Shown here piece after piece: positions 46,571-58,280 of a DNA stretch of 64,000 nucleotides. The stretch's first letter is position 1. Each line of letters starts with the position of its first letter. The notes below the pieces were generated by a model. The model saw only the letters and a list, made by a program, of their open reading frames with translations, searched no databases and was not told where the DNA came from. Origin of the DNA: Erigeron canadensis (taxonomy: Eukaryota; Streptophyta; Magnoliopsida; Asterales; Asteraceae); assembly GCF_010389155.1 (NCBI RefSeq), contig NC_057769.1, positions 24,614,735-24,678,734 of the forward strand, written 5' to 3'. The translations under genes and the position numbers were made by a program.

Positions 46571-47375
46571 TGTTGGCATATGATCATATTATTATAAGTC
46601 GCATGTCCGGGAATAATTTAAGCCTACGGGGTCACACGAAATGACACGGTAACTCGATAATAACAATTGATATATTAAAGTAATATATTAATTGGTTTGA
46701 TCACGAAATAATTAATTAAACATAGTTAAAGGATTAATTATATTTAATTAATTAAAAAGGAGGATTAAAATGTGAAAATTGGAAAGTGGGCTTGGACCTT
46801 GGTCCATGTATGGGGGACGGTTTCATCAAGGCTTTCCATAGCCTTGATGTTGCTTAGTTTCCAAGTTTTGTTTAACCTAAAATTACCGGGCTAATTCCTA
46901 GGTTTTTCATCCATTCATTCACATAGAAAATTCCTCTCTTTTCTTCTTTGTCTCTCGGTCGAAATCAAATACATTGGCTGAAGTTTGTTTCATTCGTGGA
47001 ACACTCAAACAATTAATATAATAATTCATAGCATTAATTGTGATTATTATTTGTTTGACGGCAACAAGAAGTTTGGTTTTATTCCAACTAGTTGTTCGAC
47101 AGAAGTGATACAAAGGTTTATACAAAGGGGTTTGTTGTTCGTGATCGAAGTACTAGCATACGGTATAGGGGTGTCTAGTGTGCGATCGTGGAGGGGTTTT
47201 GCTTTAAACCCTAACTAATAATGATAATCTTATTATTATTTCAATTGGATCTTTGCATATAAGGTACACGTCTCGATTCTCTCTTTGTTAATTAATGTGA
47301 TTGCATATATGTTTCGATTTCTTCCGTTACGCTTATTCGTGATCTTGTATGTTTATATGTTTATATATTCTAACA
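46571..47375 (+). repeat. 3' LTR of the copia element (805 bp), TATA deleted
   Basis: Same ends as the 5' LTR. Twelve bases are missing at about 46887/46888, removing the TATAAATA box present in the 5' LTR. Four substitutions were counted against the 5' LTR by eye. Confidence 0.97.
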
Positions 47376-47376
47376 G

Positions 47377-47562
47377 GTTGCTGTTTTGAGAAGGAGATTC
47401 AACCCACCAGCGGATGGGATCGTGAATTTTAATGGTCCGCGTAAGCAGATTGTCGATCTAGCCTCTATAATACCAGGTTGGATATTATTTGAGATGCTGA
47501 ATATGGTTGAAGTATTTTCAGCGGCGGGTATTCTTCCTTTCATGGTGTTATCGAAATTCTAA
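47377..47562 (+). pseudogene. Coding-like fragment right of the copia insertion
   Basis: In the frame starting at 47377 the sequence reads an uninterrupted, protein-like stretch (RRRFNPPADGIVNF, KQIVDLASIIPGWILFEMLN, AAGILPF) to a TAA at 47560-47562. A further piece in another frame ('VEWLRAYVNFYRLDAL') follows to about 47700. I do not recognise the family. The target duplication falls at its left edge, so the retroelement seems to have landed in or beside an exon or an older pseudogene. Confidence 0.4.
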
Positions 47563-47700
47563 GTTATGTAGATGTGGAATGGTTACGTGCCTACGTAAAC
47601 TTCTACAGGCTGGATGCATTGACCCAATGCCAAGTCTGTTTCAAAAGCAATTTGCACGGGACCTTTAGGATCGCATTGTCGCACTTAGGTTTTGGCATGC

Positions 47701-48778
47701 GTTAGCAACTGATCGTGATGCTTAAGAAGAAGAAGATGATCAACCAGGAGACAGACGCGTGATGATGGTAAATGGCGGTTATATGTCGGATGAAGTAGCT
47801 GATATATAATTCTAATATTGGATTAATAGTGGTTTTTGGCCAAGGTTTATTGGGGTAATGTCTTTTAATTAAAATGTGATGTTTCTCAAATGTTTGTCTA
47901 ATAATTAATGAATATAAGAATATAGAGTACGTATTATGAATTATTATGTCTTTGATTTTTTAAGTTATTGATATTGTGTCTATTATTGTTAGTAATAACA
48001 TACATAAAACTAAGCCTTTGAAAAAAGAAAACAATATAATTTCATTTTGTTTTAAAATTTTGAAATCAAGCGTTGGTGTCTTGCACACCTTGCAGCAGAA
48101 TGACATCTCTATAGTTTCCAAGAATTTGCTCTAATTCTATTGTTTCTTAGGCATCACTTTTCTAGCGGATAGCATATATCAAATAACTGGATAAGGTTTC
48201 TTTTTAACCGAATCTTACATTTTGAATTATGTTTAAACTAATACCCAATAATTTTGTTTACACCACCACCAATGTTGGCAGACTTCACAAACGCCGACTA
48301 CTACAGTAATCTACAGATATTTGCTTATGGGTGTAAAGAGTCCCAACAACCTTCATCATGTACCGAAAACGACAAAAGTAAGTTTTTTAGCTGTACATGT
48401 AATAAGTTTTTTAGTTGTACATGCAATAGTTGATTATTACGATGTTTAACGTGACGAAGGCTGCAGAAAATATCAGATAGAGTTGTTCCCATCATCTGAT
48501 AATTGGCACAAACCATGATGTATGTCAAACATGCAAGCTATTCATATTAAGGAAGTAGTTCACACATATATGTAACCAAAAGTGTATAATAAGTAATAGA
48601 ACTTAGTACATAGTTTTAGCAGATAAGAGCTATTGCCTTTACAACTCTCAAAAATGAAAACACCATGATAATTATAGTGGGAATGCAATAGGAGAGTTTA
48701 ACAGAAAATCTGTCCAACAAACCGAGTTTTTAAATATCAACAATAATTATCGCATTTGAAAGAGAACGAAACTGCATT
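47701..48778. other. Non-genic DNA
   Basis: AT-rich, with no convincing frame. 'taagttttttagttgtacatg' is directly repeated near 48379-48422. Confidence 0.4.
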
Positions 48779-51700
48779 TTATTTTATTCCCACATTTTCA
48801 TTGTCATTTTCAATGTCATTTTCGATGCAGAAGGCTGTCCGTTTCTTCCCAGTGAAGGCTGATGCAACACCCTTCTTGTTTCCATGTGGGAAAACATAGA
48901 ACACCTGGATCTCGGCTTCCTGCTTCTCTTGGCAGTCTAGCTTTATGGGATGTAATTCGCCGACTCAACAGCCAAAGAAAATCCTCGGGTAACTCCTACA
49001 TAGTTATATAATCAAAAAGGGTAATGTCATATTAAACGCAATATGCAAGTGTAAAATAGTACTATAAGTCTATAATAGGGATTTAGAATGTATGCTAAAG
49101 TGAACCTATCGATCATCTTGAGTGCAGCTTATGAAGATCTAATACTATCACACGGAAGAAATCATAACCAAAAACAAATGAATATAGAGACCATATATAG
49201 GTGACAATGTAACCCATCATTTATGAGAACATGTCTACTTGGGTGGTGTATTATCGCGATAACAGGTCTAACAAATACACTATAAACCATATACTTACTG
49301 ATGAATAGGGGTCAGATAGATCAAAGAGGTTAAGCGGGTCAAAAGTTGTCCAACATGTAATCAAATGCTTAGGTTCGTACAAAATGACATTAAAGCATTG
49401 TCGATTCTGCCAAATCCGACCTACTGGTTTTGCAACCCCTAGCACTAAATTTTTACTATTATGAAATGGTTCTAAAAGTTGTTCCACGTATAGTAGTAAT
49501 AAAGTAAAGATAACAAATAGAACAAACCGATCAACTTTGGAGGATGGGTGGTGAACAAAACTCGGAGGTCCAACGAAATCAAGAGAAACATCACCAATCT
49601 GTTCCACGGAAGCTTTTCAACCTTGAGACACATAATAACAATAATAAACATGTCACATATAGGAAGTGAATGTATATTAAAAAAGTTTTGGGCAAAATTA
49701 GTGACAAACTTGATAGGGGAATAAACCGTGTTCAGAAAAAATAGAGGTGGTGGGGCAATTTAAGAAGAAACAACCCACACAAAAATGACCCCACTGTGGC
49801 CCATACCCAATCTGCCCAACCCACCCATCTTGCAACCTCTAAATTTATAACTGTTTTTAGTTTTCGAATGTGCACCAACTTTCGATTTACTTGGTCAAGC
49901 CTAGACTTCATCAACTTTATTAATCCCATACATTCTAATAAAGACATGTGCCCCATGATCCGTATGCTAACCGCATGATCCATGTGACCCGTTGAGCCAA
50001 CCCGACTAACTCAACAATTAATTGTTTTCGTCAAAAATACAGAACGATAGGTTTAATATAGAAAACCAAAACTTATCACATTTTTGCCGATATGTAACTT
50101 TTATTTTCAAATGTATCTAAGCAGCCCGCGTTTTTTTTAACAATTGTTTTAGTTTTGAAGTTGCCTCTTCGACCTTCCTTGAAAAATCTTATTATAAACA
50201 TGGTTATTGCCAACTACTTGAATTCTGAAATCTAAAGTGAACATTGAAACATGAAATTTCCTTTTGCAAGTGCCATCTAATATATCAATTCATACCTTGG
50301 TGGATGATGGGGTTGGCATTCACGTGCTGCAGATTAATTCAATGATAGGGAGTTGCAGATCATTCACGTGTTGCAGATCAACTACTTGATAATGCTTTAT
50401 GTACTGTATACCTTCCTTTCCTTGGAATGTCGTCTTGGTTTCCTTCCGACCCATGACCAACCAAATTCTCTGAGTCTGAATCATCAAGGCACTTGAAATT
50501 ATTGACCACCAAGAATAGCTATTACCAGGAATAGTTTTCAAAGATCACGGGTAAAAATAGATCTAAGATATCAAATATAACAGAGGTAAGCTCTCGTATT
50601 CACCAAACCGATTGTAGGCATGCCCTTTGATCTCAACAGCTTGTTTACTTTCAGTCAGGTTTTACAAAACAGGCGGAAGAAGATTCTTAGATGAAGATAT
50701 GCCAACATTCATTTCAAGAACTGTATGCATACCCGTTGCTCTTCTTCTATTAGTGACTTGGCTGTCATCCTGGTCAATTTCTCAACTGCCTCGTCAAATA
50801 TAACCATAACGGTGCTTATGTTTGCATCCCTGACGTCTAGATGAACCTTAAATTTGTTGCTTATTGTATGCAGAAAACATTAACTTCAAGATGGCGTGAA
50901 CAGGTATAGTGATACTGAATAAAGCTAAATAAATTTATAAGGCATCAAGAATTATTACAATTAGCTCGCATAAAAGTATAAAACATTCATATAATAATGG
51001 GACAACTTACCACGAAACTTTTCCCTGCTCATCGAAGTGAGGTCGTGAGGATGAGGGCATAGACACACGGGTTGTCTCCCTTCTTCCTCAGCTTGTCATC
51101 CCCCGATGATCCCCATAATGTCACTCGAATCTGCCGATCACTGCACAGAAGAACACAAATGACTTATGGATCCATCTCTATCATCACACCTTGCCGAAGT
51201 ATTGTATTTCTTTTACATACCTCTCATTTGTCAGATTAAATTCAATTTTATGTGCACTGGTGGATTTCTCTGTAGGCTCCCCAACACACGTCACGTAACC
51301 AATCAGTCTGCAAGGTCCGTACTTACCTAAAAATATCAATGAAGCCAATAAAATGCCACAAAACACGACATATAGAAATGCAGATACTCTCACTACGTAT
51401 GACAGATGATATATAATTAGATTATGTATCCATTTATTGATACAAATGACAGTACATGTGCACTTGACATAAATCATGTGTCATCTACAATTGCAAAATT
51501 TAAACCCAAAAACTGCTTTAACAACTCCTCCAAGGGATTCCACTTCTTTTAATATCTAATTATATCATAAATATAATAGGTACATGTACATATACATATG
51601 TGAAATAGGGTTATACACGACACATTTATATCATAAATTCACTATATTATATCCTACGGAGGCAGATATCCAAAAACAGAAGTAGATACACACATGAACA

Positions 51701-52305
51701 ATTGCCATTATTCACACTGATGCATTAAAATTACAATGAGGCACGGACTTTTGCTCACATGGTAGCAAAAGGACTGATACGTCATTGTCCATTAGGAATG
51801 GGTCAGCCACAATGCATAAGATATATCATGATAAATTACTGGTTGCTCCAACATTCACCACTCACCGTGATTAATATAAAAAGTAAGTATAGATATACCC
51901 TTAAAACCATTCAACGCCTCTTAGTCTGAACATTAGTGATATCAACCTTGCACCTAAATGTCACAACTTGGAGCATTTTAAATCTTACAGAACACAAAAT
52001 GTATATAGTGAGTGACTCAATGAACAATGTAGCAAAGAGAGAGGTAAATAGGTACATCACTGCTTTTATCACGTCATCCGTCCAGTATTTCAGCAATTTT
52101 ACCCAACTTTGCTTCTGTATGCGTAGGCATAGAGGATTCACTCAGACCAGCATCACAACAATCCAAAAGGCATGATACAACTGAACATGTTGTATTTCAT
52201 CATGTAAGGGTTAAAAGATGCTTACCTGATATCGGCTCAGAATTCTTTCAATGTAGGAATGGCATCCTCATCAAAAATGAGTGTCATGATGAGCCTCATA
52301 GAAAA
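48779..52305 (-). pseudogene. RPA70-like (replication protein A large subunit) pseudogene
   Basis: Exon-like blocks lie in protein order on the minus strand: ~52300-52226 (LIFDEDAIPTLKEF then an in-frame TGA), 51326-51221 (YGPCRLIGYVTCVGEPTEKS, FNLTNE; an OB-fold strand set), 51140-51011 (DRQIRVTLWG, then a frameshift before MSREKFRG), ~50840-50700 (LDVRDANISTVMVIFDEAVE, the C-terminal OB region) and 48940-48779 (a basic then acidic tail ending in a stop). Several borders keep GT..AG. Family members bind single-stranded DNA in replication and repair; many plant genomes carry amplified RPA70-like copies, some of them Helitron-encoded. The N-terminal OB domain and the zinc-finger segment were not found. 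The stop and frameshift indicate a pseudogene. Confidence 0.7.
49735..49985. repeat. hAT-MITE-like repeat inside the RPA70 relic
   Basis: 'ccacccatcttgcaacctct' is the usual hAT-type MITE terminus (reverse complement AGAGGTTGCAAGATGGGTGG), near 49820-49842, with more 'gacccgttgagccaacccg' words to the right. The borders are uncertain. Confidence 0.35.
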
Positions 52306-54283
52306 ATCTAATCTGAAAGTCAAACGGGGTAAAATAGATCATGCCAAGGGTTACACAGTTGAGAAGATGTCGCCACACAGTCCAATTCTTACAGAGATAA
52401 TATTTGGTGGTTATTGAAGCCAGGATGACATTGTAACCAGCAAACTGTTCACCATCTACGCAATCAGGTCCTCACCTAATTTTCCCCATAATGTGACCCA
52501 CACCTAAGCCCCTATGCACGACTACTCACAATTAAATGTAACCAGTGGGGTGAAGAAGTCATATGCATAGACTCATACCTGTGGTTGACCAAATTAATCA
52601 AGAGTCTTTGAACCTTGCCTATTCACGACAAAATTATTTAATGGACGGCCACATAACCAATAATGTCTGCCATATATAACATTTTGCCCAAAAAATGTTT
52701 AGCCAATTATATAACTTTAAACGTTTGATCATTCACAAAACATAGAAACCGGAGTCTTGTAAATAAGTTCGATCACTAAGAAACTAAGTCGGGGGAAAAA
52801 CGCATCATCAAAGTTTAATTGGACAACAGACAACAGACCACAGACATATGCATGACATGTAAATGGAAGCAACCTCATATTTATTTTCACGACCTCATTC
52901 CAAGAGATGACAAAGGGTTGCAAGCTACAAACGCGCCTAAATTATCGGGAGGCCGATATCCACCAATTTTAGCCACTGACCACGTGTGGCCTAGCATCAG
53001 GTCATACGGACTCAAGCAAATGTCACTCATGAAACCATAAACCTTTCAAAATCTGTATGTTGTACATAACACCAAAAAAGGATAATATAATTATAGTTTT
53101 GGTACAAAATATTGTAGTTAGTCATATTTTTAATATTGTATTAATAAAAAATTTTTACCTCTATCATATTCCAAAATTGTAACAGAAAATCCCACCATAA
53201 AATTTAATCCATGTCTAAAACCTTCAAAACAAAACATAAAAATATAAACAAAACATAAGAATATAAACAAAATCTAGTTAGCATAAATTAAAAAATAATC
53301 CATAACAAATAAACTCAAAAACTTGATTTAAGCAACACAAACAGTCAAACAAACCCTAAATCTATGTGACTCCAATTATCCATCTTCTTTATTCAAACTA
53401 TCATCCACCAACATCTACACTTGACACAACAATCTTGGATTAAATAAATTCAATATAAAAATCAAAAAAATCAGCAAACATACTCGAATACCCCATACCT
53501 CGAATGTATATCAAAGGCATGAGATTCTTTGGTTAATTAAAAAAAATAGAAGAATAAAAACAGTGCTATCGTTATAAGTAGGGAAAAATATATATGCAAC
53601 CTCAAAGTTCTTGTTATCATTCTCGGAAAAATTTTAGTATCCCTTTAAGACTTTCTTCATTCTTTAATCTTCCTGTAAAAATTAAATATAGAAAAATGGA
53701 GAATATTATAATCAGAATGAACAACATAATCAGAACTATATGTAGCATATAATTGTTTAAACTATGGTGAATCTCCTTACCATTATTATTAAATTAAAAT
53801 AAATTAGGTTAATTATTTTGATTGAGATGATTTGTTTACCTATCTGACTGGAATTCGAAGTGGCATTGCCAATGTAAGTGAAAATCGGTCATTAAAAGCC
53901 ATTCATTGATATATCCATAACATCACTCATCCTAAAGAGAAGTGCATATAATAACCTCATTGAATTAAGGCATTTGTGAATCAGCATTAACCTGATAATC
54001 AATGAAAATAACCTATATAGACAATAAATAACAAACCAACGATTCAATCACCTATGAACACAACGATGCATAGTGTGCATGTATCAACTGCGAAATTGAT
54101 AACCCTCATCAATGAAATCCATAATTAATCCATAATTAACATCATAAGTGAAGTGTCAAAAAACAATCAGGCCTTCAACTTTATATTATAATAGATAGAT
54201 AATAGATGTTGGTATTTGAATGCTCGAGTCCTGTATAAATATTCATTGTGATAAAAAAACAATATATATAAAAACAATAGAAT
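52306..54283. other. Non-genic stretch, possible decayed exons
   Basis: AT-rich. A 73-codon frame at 52819-53040 has balanced composition but no family I recognise. It might be a leftover of the RPA70 relic's upstream part or of a transposon. Confidence 0.3.
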
Positions 54284-54639
54284 ATGACTGATAATACGAT
54301 ATACAAAACACTCTCCGCGGATGACGTGAGTAAAGGAAGCCACATTTTTCTTAGGAAGTCAGCAGTCGAAGCTAGTATAATAGGAAATTTAAGTAACGAC
54401 TTAAAAGGAAAATTAAGGGATGGTCTTGATGTTGTTATAACAAATTCTAGTAATCAACAGACCTTTTCAGTCAGAATTATTCAGCGCCGTAATGGTGACC
54501 ATTTTTTCACGGTACTACTAGATTGGTGAGAGGGTGTAACCTTAGAGAAGGCCATGAAGTTGCGTTCTGTTTTAATGGAGTTGACGGCGAAACACTAAAT
54601 ATTTCCTTTGGCATAAACCCATCAAGTGTTATATTTTAG
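54284..54639 (+). pseudogene. B3-like DNA-binding domain fragment, frameshifted
   Basis: The frame from 54284 (MTDNTIYKTLSADDVSKGSH) runs 81 codons to 'GDHFFTVLLDW' and a stop. In the next frame the sequence continues as 'NLREGHEVAFCFNGVDGETL' and ends at 54637-54639. The pattern, with strands ending in W then 'L-x-E-G-x-E-V-A-F' near the C-terminus, resembles the plant B3 DNA-binding fold. A small deletion at about 54529 accounts for the shift. At about 115 residues it would be a single B3 domain. I infer a dead B3-like gene; the family call is tentative. Confidence 0.4.
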
Positions 54640-54816
54640 CCAGAAGAAACTTGGGCTTTGCGATAATCCGATATAGTGAAGTTTTAAGACACAGAGTCTT
54701 GTTTCTACCTTTATAAGTATAATCATAATAACATAAAATAATGCATTATTCTTATTAATATGATAATTTATGTTACTTTTCTAATGTTATTGTTTTATTA
54801 TGTTTTATTAATATAA

Positions 54817-54850
54817 CTAGATTACTATCACGCGTAATACGCGGGCTAAA
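54817..54850 (-). mobile_element. Helitron 3' terminus (minus orientation)
   Basis: The minus strand reads the perfect hairpin CGCGTATTACGCG (54831-54843), then TGATAGTAATCTAG|T. The body extends rightward and shares words with the element at 28240. Confidence 0.65.
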
Positions 54851-56478
54851 TATATTAATTTTTCATGATAACATTATTAGTAGTTATAAATAAAACACGT
54901 AGAATATGATGATATTATTATTTAAAATATTTTGTGTTAAAAGTTGTTTAGCAGGATATACAAGTTGAGTTTTAGCATAATTGATTAAACAAGTATTTTT
55001 ATCCGGACGTTGCCCCAGTTGAAAAACAAAAATCTCGTGAAAAAAGTTAAAAAGCATTAAGCCGGAAAATGATATTTTCAGGGCTAAAATTAAAATAATA
55101 AAAGTTGTGGTCAAAAGTAAAAAAAATAAAACTTTGGTAACAATATTTCCATGATGAAAGTTTAATAAGCAAAAGTTATATAGTAAAATAAGAAAGAAAT
55201 AAACTTTTGATGAGAAAAGCTTAAAACCAAAAGTTATATGGCAAAAGGTAAATAAAGCAAATCTTTGGTGGCAAAAGTTCAAAAAATTAAACTTGAAAAC
55301 AAACTCCGGTAAATACCCTTTTGTAACTACCGTTAGTTAGTCAAAGAACACCTAACGGCCGTTAAAGCCGTTAATTATTTTGGTTGTGCAACAGTAAGTT
55401 GTACCTTATGTATTGAGGGGAGTACTTTTAGCTACAGTACTCCTTTCCTCACACACCGACATTACTATTTAGTATGTATATATAATTTGTTAATAACAAA
55501 CAATGGAAAAAAATGTTTAATTATTTAGTTATAAGTTGAGTCAGTTTATCCTCACTTAAGTTAGGTCAGCTATTATATATTAGCTGATCCAATATTCATA
55601 TATATTGATGTAATAAGCTTAAAAAGTGATTGTTCAAGATACATTAATGCAGATTATAGTATTTGATCTAAGTCGAAGATGACGAACAAAGATAGAAGGC
55701 AAAGTTAGGTGTAGAAGTCAACTTAAACTTACAGTTTGCTATGATGAACAAGCACTTATGATCATACAAATGTCTGCTTTATCACTTTTGGTTATTGGAA
55801 CCAACATTGGGATTTGATATACACGAAAAGTAAAAAGGTATAAAGCACCAGTTGTTTCTCAAGCGTTGATGGTTGTAGTCTTTTTTGATTGGGGATGAAA
55901 AAGTTTGTTGCTAGTTATAGAGGACCAATAGTACAAAGGACAATATTACATAATTCTATCAATATTGCACGTAGCAAATATTGGACGATATTTAACTAAG
56001 ATGCCTATAAATACCTCACTTGATGTTTCATTTGAGTTGTGCATCCATATCATTTTTTCTTTCACAACATTCAACTCTACAGAAATAATCAACCCGGACT
56101 ATATTAGAGGTACACCATTTTTGTTTAGTATATTAATAAAATTTTGATAATGACACTGATTACATGCATGGTTACCTTTTTAAAATTTGTGTTGTTAAAA
56201 ATTAATTTGTAGTAAAGTTTTATAAAATCATTGGTGCAATGTTATCAGCTTATAACTATTTATACAGATTGCATCTTGCGTTTAGTGTTGCTTCGATTTA
56301 AATATTGCATAATTGACTAATATAACTTTTGTTTTATAATAAATTATTAAGTTAACATAGAATAAAATATACACCAAATTTATAAGCGCTAAATATAAGA
56401 AATGAAAAAATGAAAATATAGTTAAAGGTGTATGGACTGAATATATTTATAAAGTAGAAAAGGTAATCTCTATTTCTA
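54851..56478. other. AT-rich, probably transposon-derived DNA
   Basis: No gene is seen. Near 55020-55270, AT-rich segments with 'aaaagtt' and 'aaacttttg' words alternate in an irregular quasi-repeat. Confidence 0.35.
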
Positions 56479-57201
56479 TCTATATATTTATTAAAACAAT
56501 AGTAATCTTAACCTTTTAAAACTCTCCTTAATATAAAGCTATTTTTAAAATTTGCCACATAGGTTATTATCCTATGTGTCATTATCACATTTTTTTGACA
56601 ATATTTATCCATTAAATATTAAATAAAAAAGATATTTATATACAAACTTAAGAAACCAAATCCCTTATATATAAGAAACAAACCCCATATGCAAAAAAGA
56701 AAACTAAAACCGTATAAACTTAAATATGAGTTTAAATTTTCTATATATCTTTTTTTTCCGCTGTAAAGACAATATTTTTTATTTAACTTTTTTGATCTTG
56801 GATTCATTTAATCAAATCTTTTCATTATATGAATTTAAATATTTCTAACTAGATAATGATATCACAATTTGATTCATTGAATTTACGAGTTATGCGAGTT
56901 CATTTTTTTCACGGGTAGCAATTGTTTTAATAAAAACATGGGTTATAATTACAATTATTCCTGATCAAATACGATATTTAGAGCAAATATGCAGCCACAA
57001 GATACTGTCAATCTCATTTAAACTAATTTTCACTATCCAAGTAGCACAACACCATTAGGTTTCTAAATATGTTCAACTAAGTTTAATTTTTTTTTGGTAT
57101 TTAAATATTGAACATTATATATATTACTGATTTCAATGTCATTATTAAAACTTTTAAAAAAATAAATTTAATATCCGCACATCGTGCGGGTAAAAAACCT
57201 C
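56479..57201 (+). mobile_element. Non-autonomous Helitron, relative of 25865-26721
   Basis: Starts A|TCTATATATTTATTAAAACA and shares 'aacaatag', 'aaagctatttttaaaatttg' and 'ccacatagg' with the 5' end of the 25865-26721 element. It ends with hairpin CCGCACATCGTGCGG, then GTAAAAAACCTCA|T. The last four bases deviate from CTRR by one base. No coding sequence. Confidence 0.65.
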
Positions 57202-57815
57202 ATATATAATAAAACAAGATTGTTTTTTATAGGTATTATTAGAAAGATTTTGATGTGGCAAATTCATATTTCACTTAAAAATTCTTTTTATTTAATTATG
57301 ATGTCATATATATATATATAAATAAAATAGAAATAGTTCTTTACATATTTAATTAAAATATCAATCATTTATTTAAAGAATAAAAAATTTCTCTTATATA
57401 ATATTATTACAAATAAAATGTATTTTTTTATTTAGTTGATTTATGAACTATATAATTATTGTTTTAATTGAATTATTAGATTTATATCAAGTTATAATGT
57501 TTTTTAAAAACAGATATTACATAAAAAAATTTTAATTTATTTTATATTTTAAAATTTTAATTAACATGTCCGGGTTAAATTCGGGTTGATTAACTAGTAT
57601 TATTGTAATTGACCAGTGACATCATCATTTTAATCCGTATTTAAAAGGTAAAAATTTAATAATCTATATTTTTACATAAAATAATTTAAAAACATCTTAT
57701 ATATATTAGTAGATGATATTTATGAAGAAAAACTATTTCAAAGTTTAAACTTTGTTAAGTAGTATAGTAGCAATTTTTACTCTTTAATAACGTCATTAAC
57801 TTTATGTATCTACGT
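57202..57815. other. AT-rich non-genic DNA
   Basis: Nothing recognisable beyond (TA)n at about 57308-57320. Confidence 0.4.
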
Positions 57816-57817
57816 CT

Positions 57818-58280
57818 ATGTAGCACCGAAACGGATACGGCAAACGGGCACGGGAACGATACGGGTACGGGAAACAGCAAAACTGAAAAATTTAGGATAC
57901 GGATACGGTAAAGATACGGCAATAAAAAATAATAAAAATATATTGATTTTATATAGAGAAATGATGACCAGTGATCACAGATTAAATTTTTACTAAGCTT
58001 TTTTGGAATTAAAAAAGTTTAATGGTGATCCCAATTGTATAATGTGGTTGGTTTGTGTTTGAGGTATGCATAATCGCAAGATGACAGTCGTTCTTAGAAT
58101 ATAGAAAGCTCATTGAAACCCTAATATTAATTAGATACGGTATGAAAGCTTCAAAGAAACGTTTCGGTATATATGGAAACTTCAAGGAAACGTTTCATAC
58201 GCGTTTCATACGAGTTTCCGTTCCGACGGAGTTTCCGAAACGGGAACGACTACTTGTTTGGAGTTTCGGTGCATCATAGA
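57818..58280. repeat. TIR element with 'gcaccgaaac' ends
   Basis: The left end reads TATGTAGCACCGAAACGGAT and the right end, in reverse complement, TATGATGCACCGAAACTCC. The interior is rich in 'ggatacgg', 'gggaacg' and 'gaaacgtttc' words that pair between halves. The termini resemble hAT-type MITEs. A target duplication was not resolved. Confidence 0.55.

Larger units (their letters stand above)
39234..47380 (+). mobile_element. Full-length Ty1/copia LTR retrotransposon with GGTTG target duplication
   Basis: The element spans 39239-47375 (8137 bp), bounded by identical 5-bp GGTTG duplications at 39234-39238 and 47376-47380. In order it has the left LTR (39239-40055), a tRNA-Met-type primer site (40057 onward), a ~1.65-kb leader, gag with protease (from 41709), integrase, reverse transcriptase and RNase H (ending 45702), an ~860-bp untranslated tail, a purine tract and the right LTR (46571-47375). 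Integrase before reverse transcriptase defines the copia order. The LTRs differ by four substitutions and one 12-bp deletion, so insertion is recent, yet the coding region has at least two stops and two frameshifts. It cannot make its own full polyprotein. Confidence 0.97.

Noticed and set aside
52819..53040. 73-codon frame with balanced composition
   Set aside because: No recognised family, no splice context and no link established to the RPA70-like relic.
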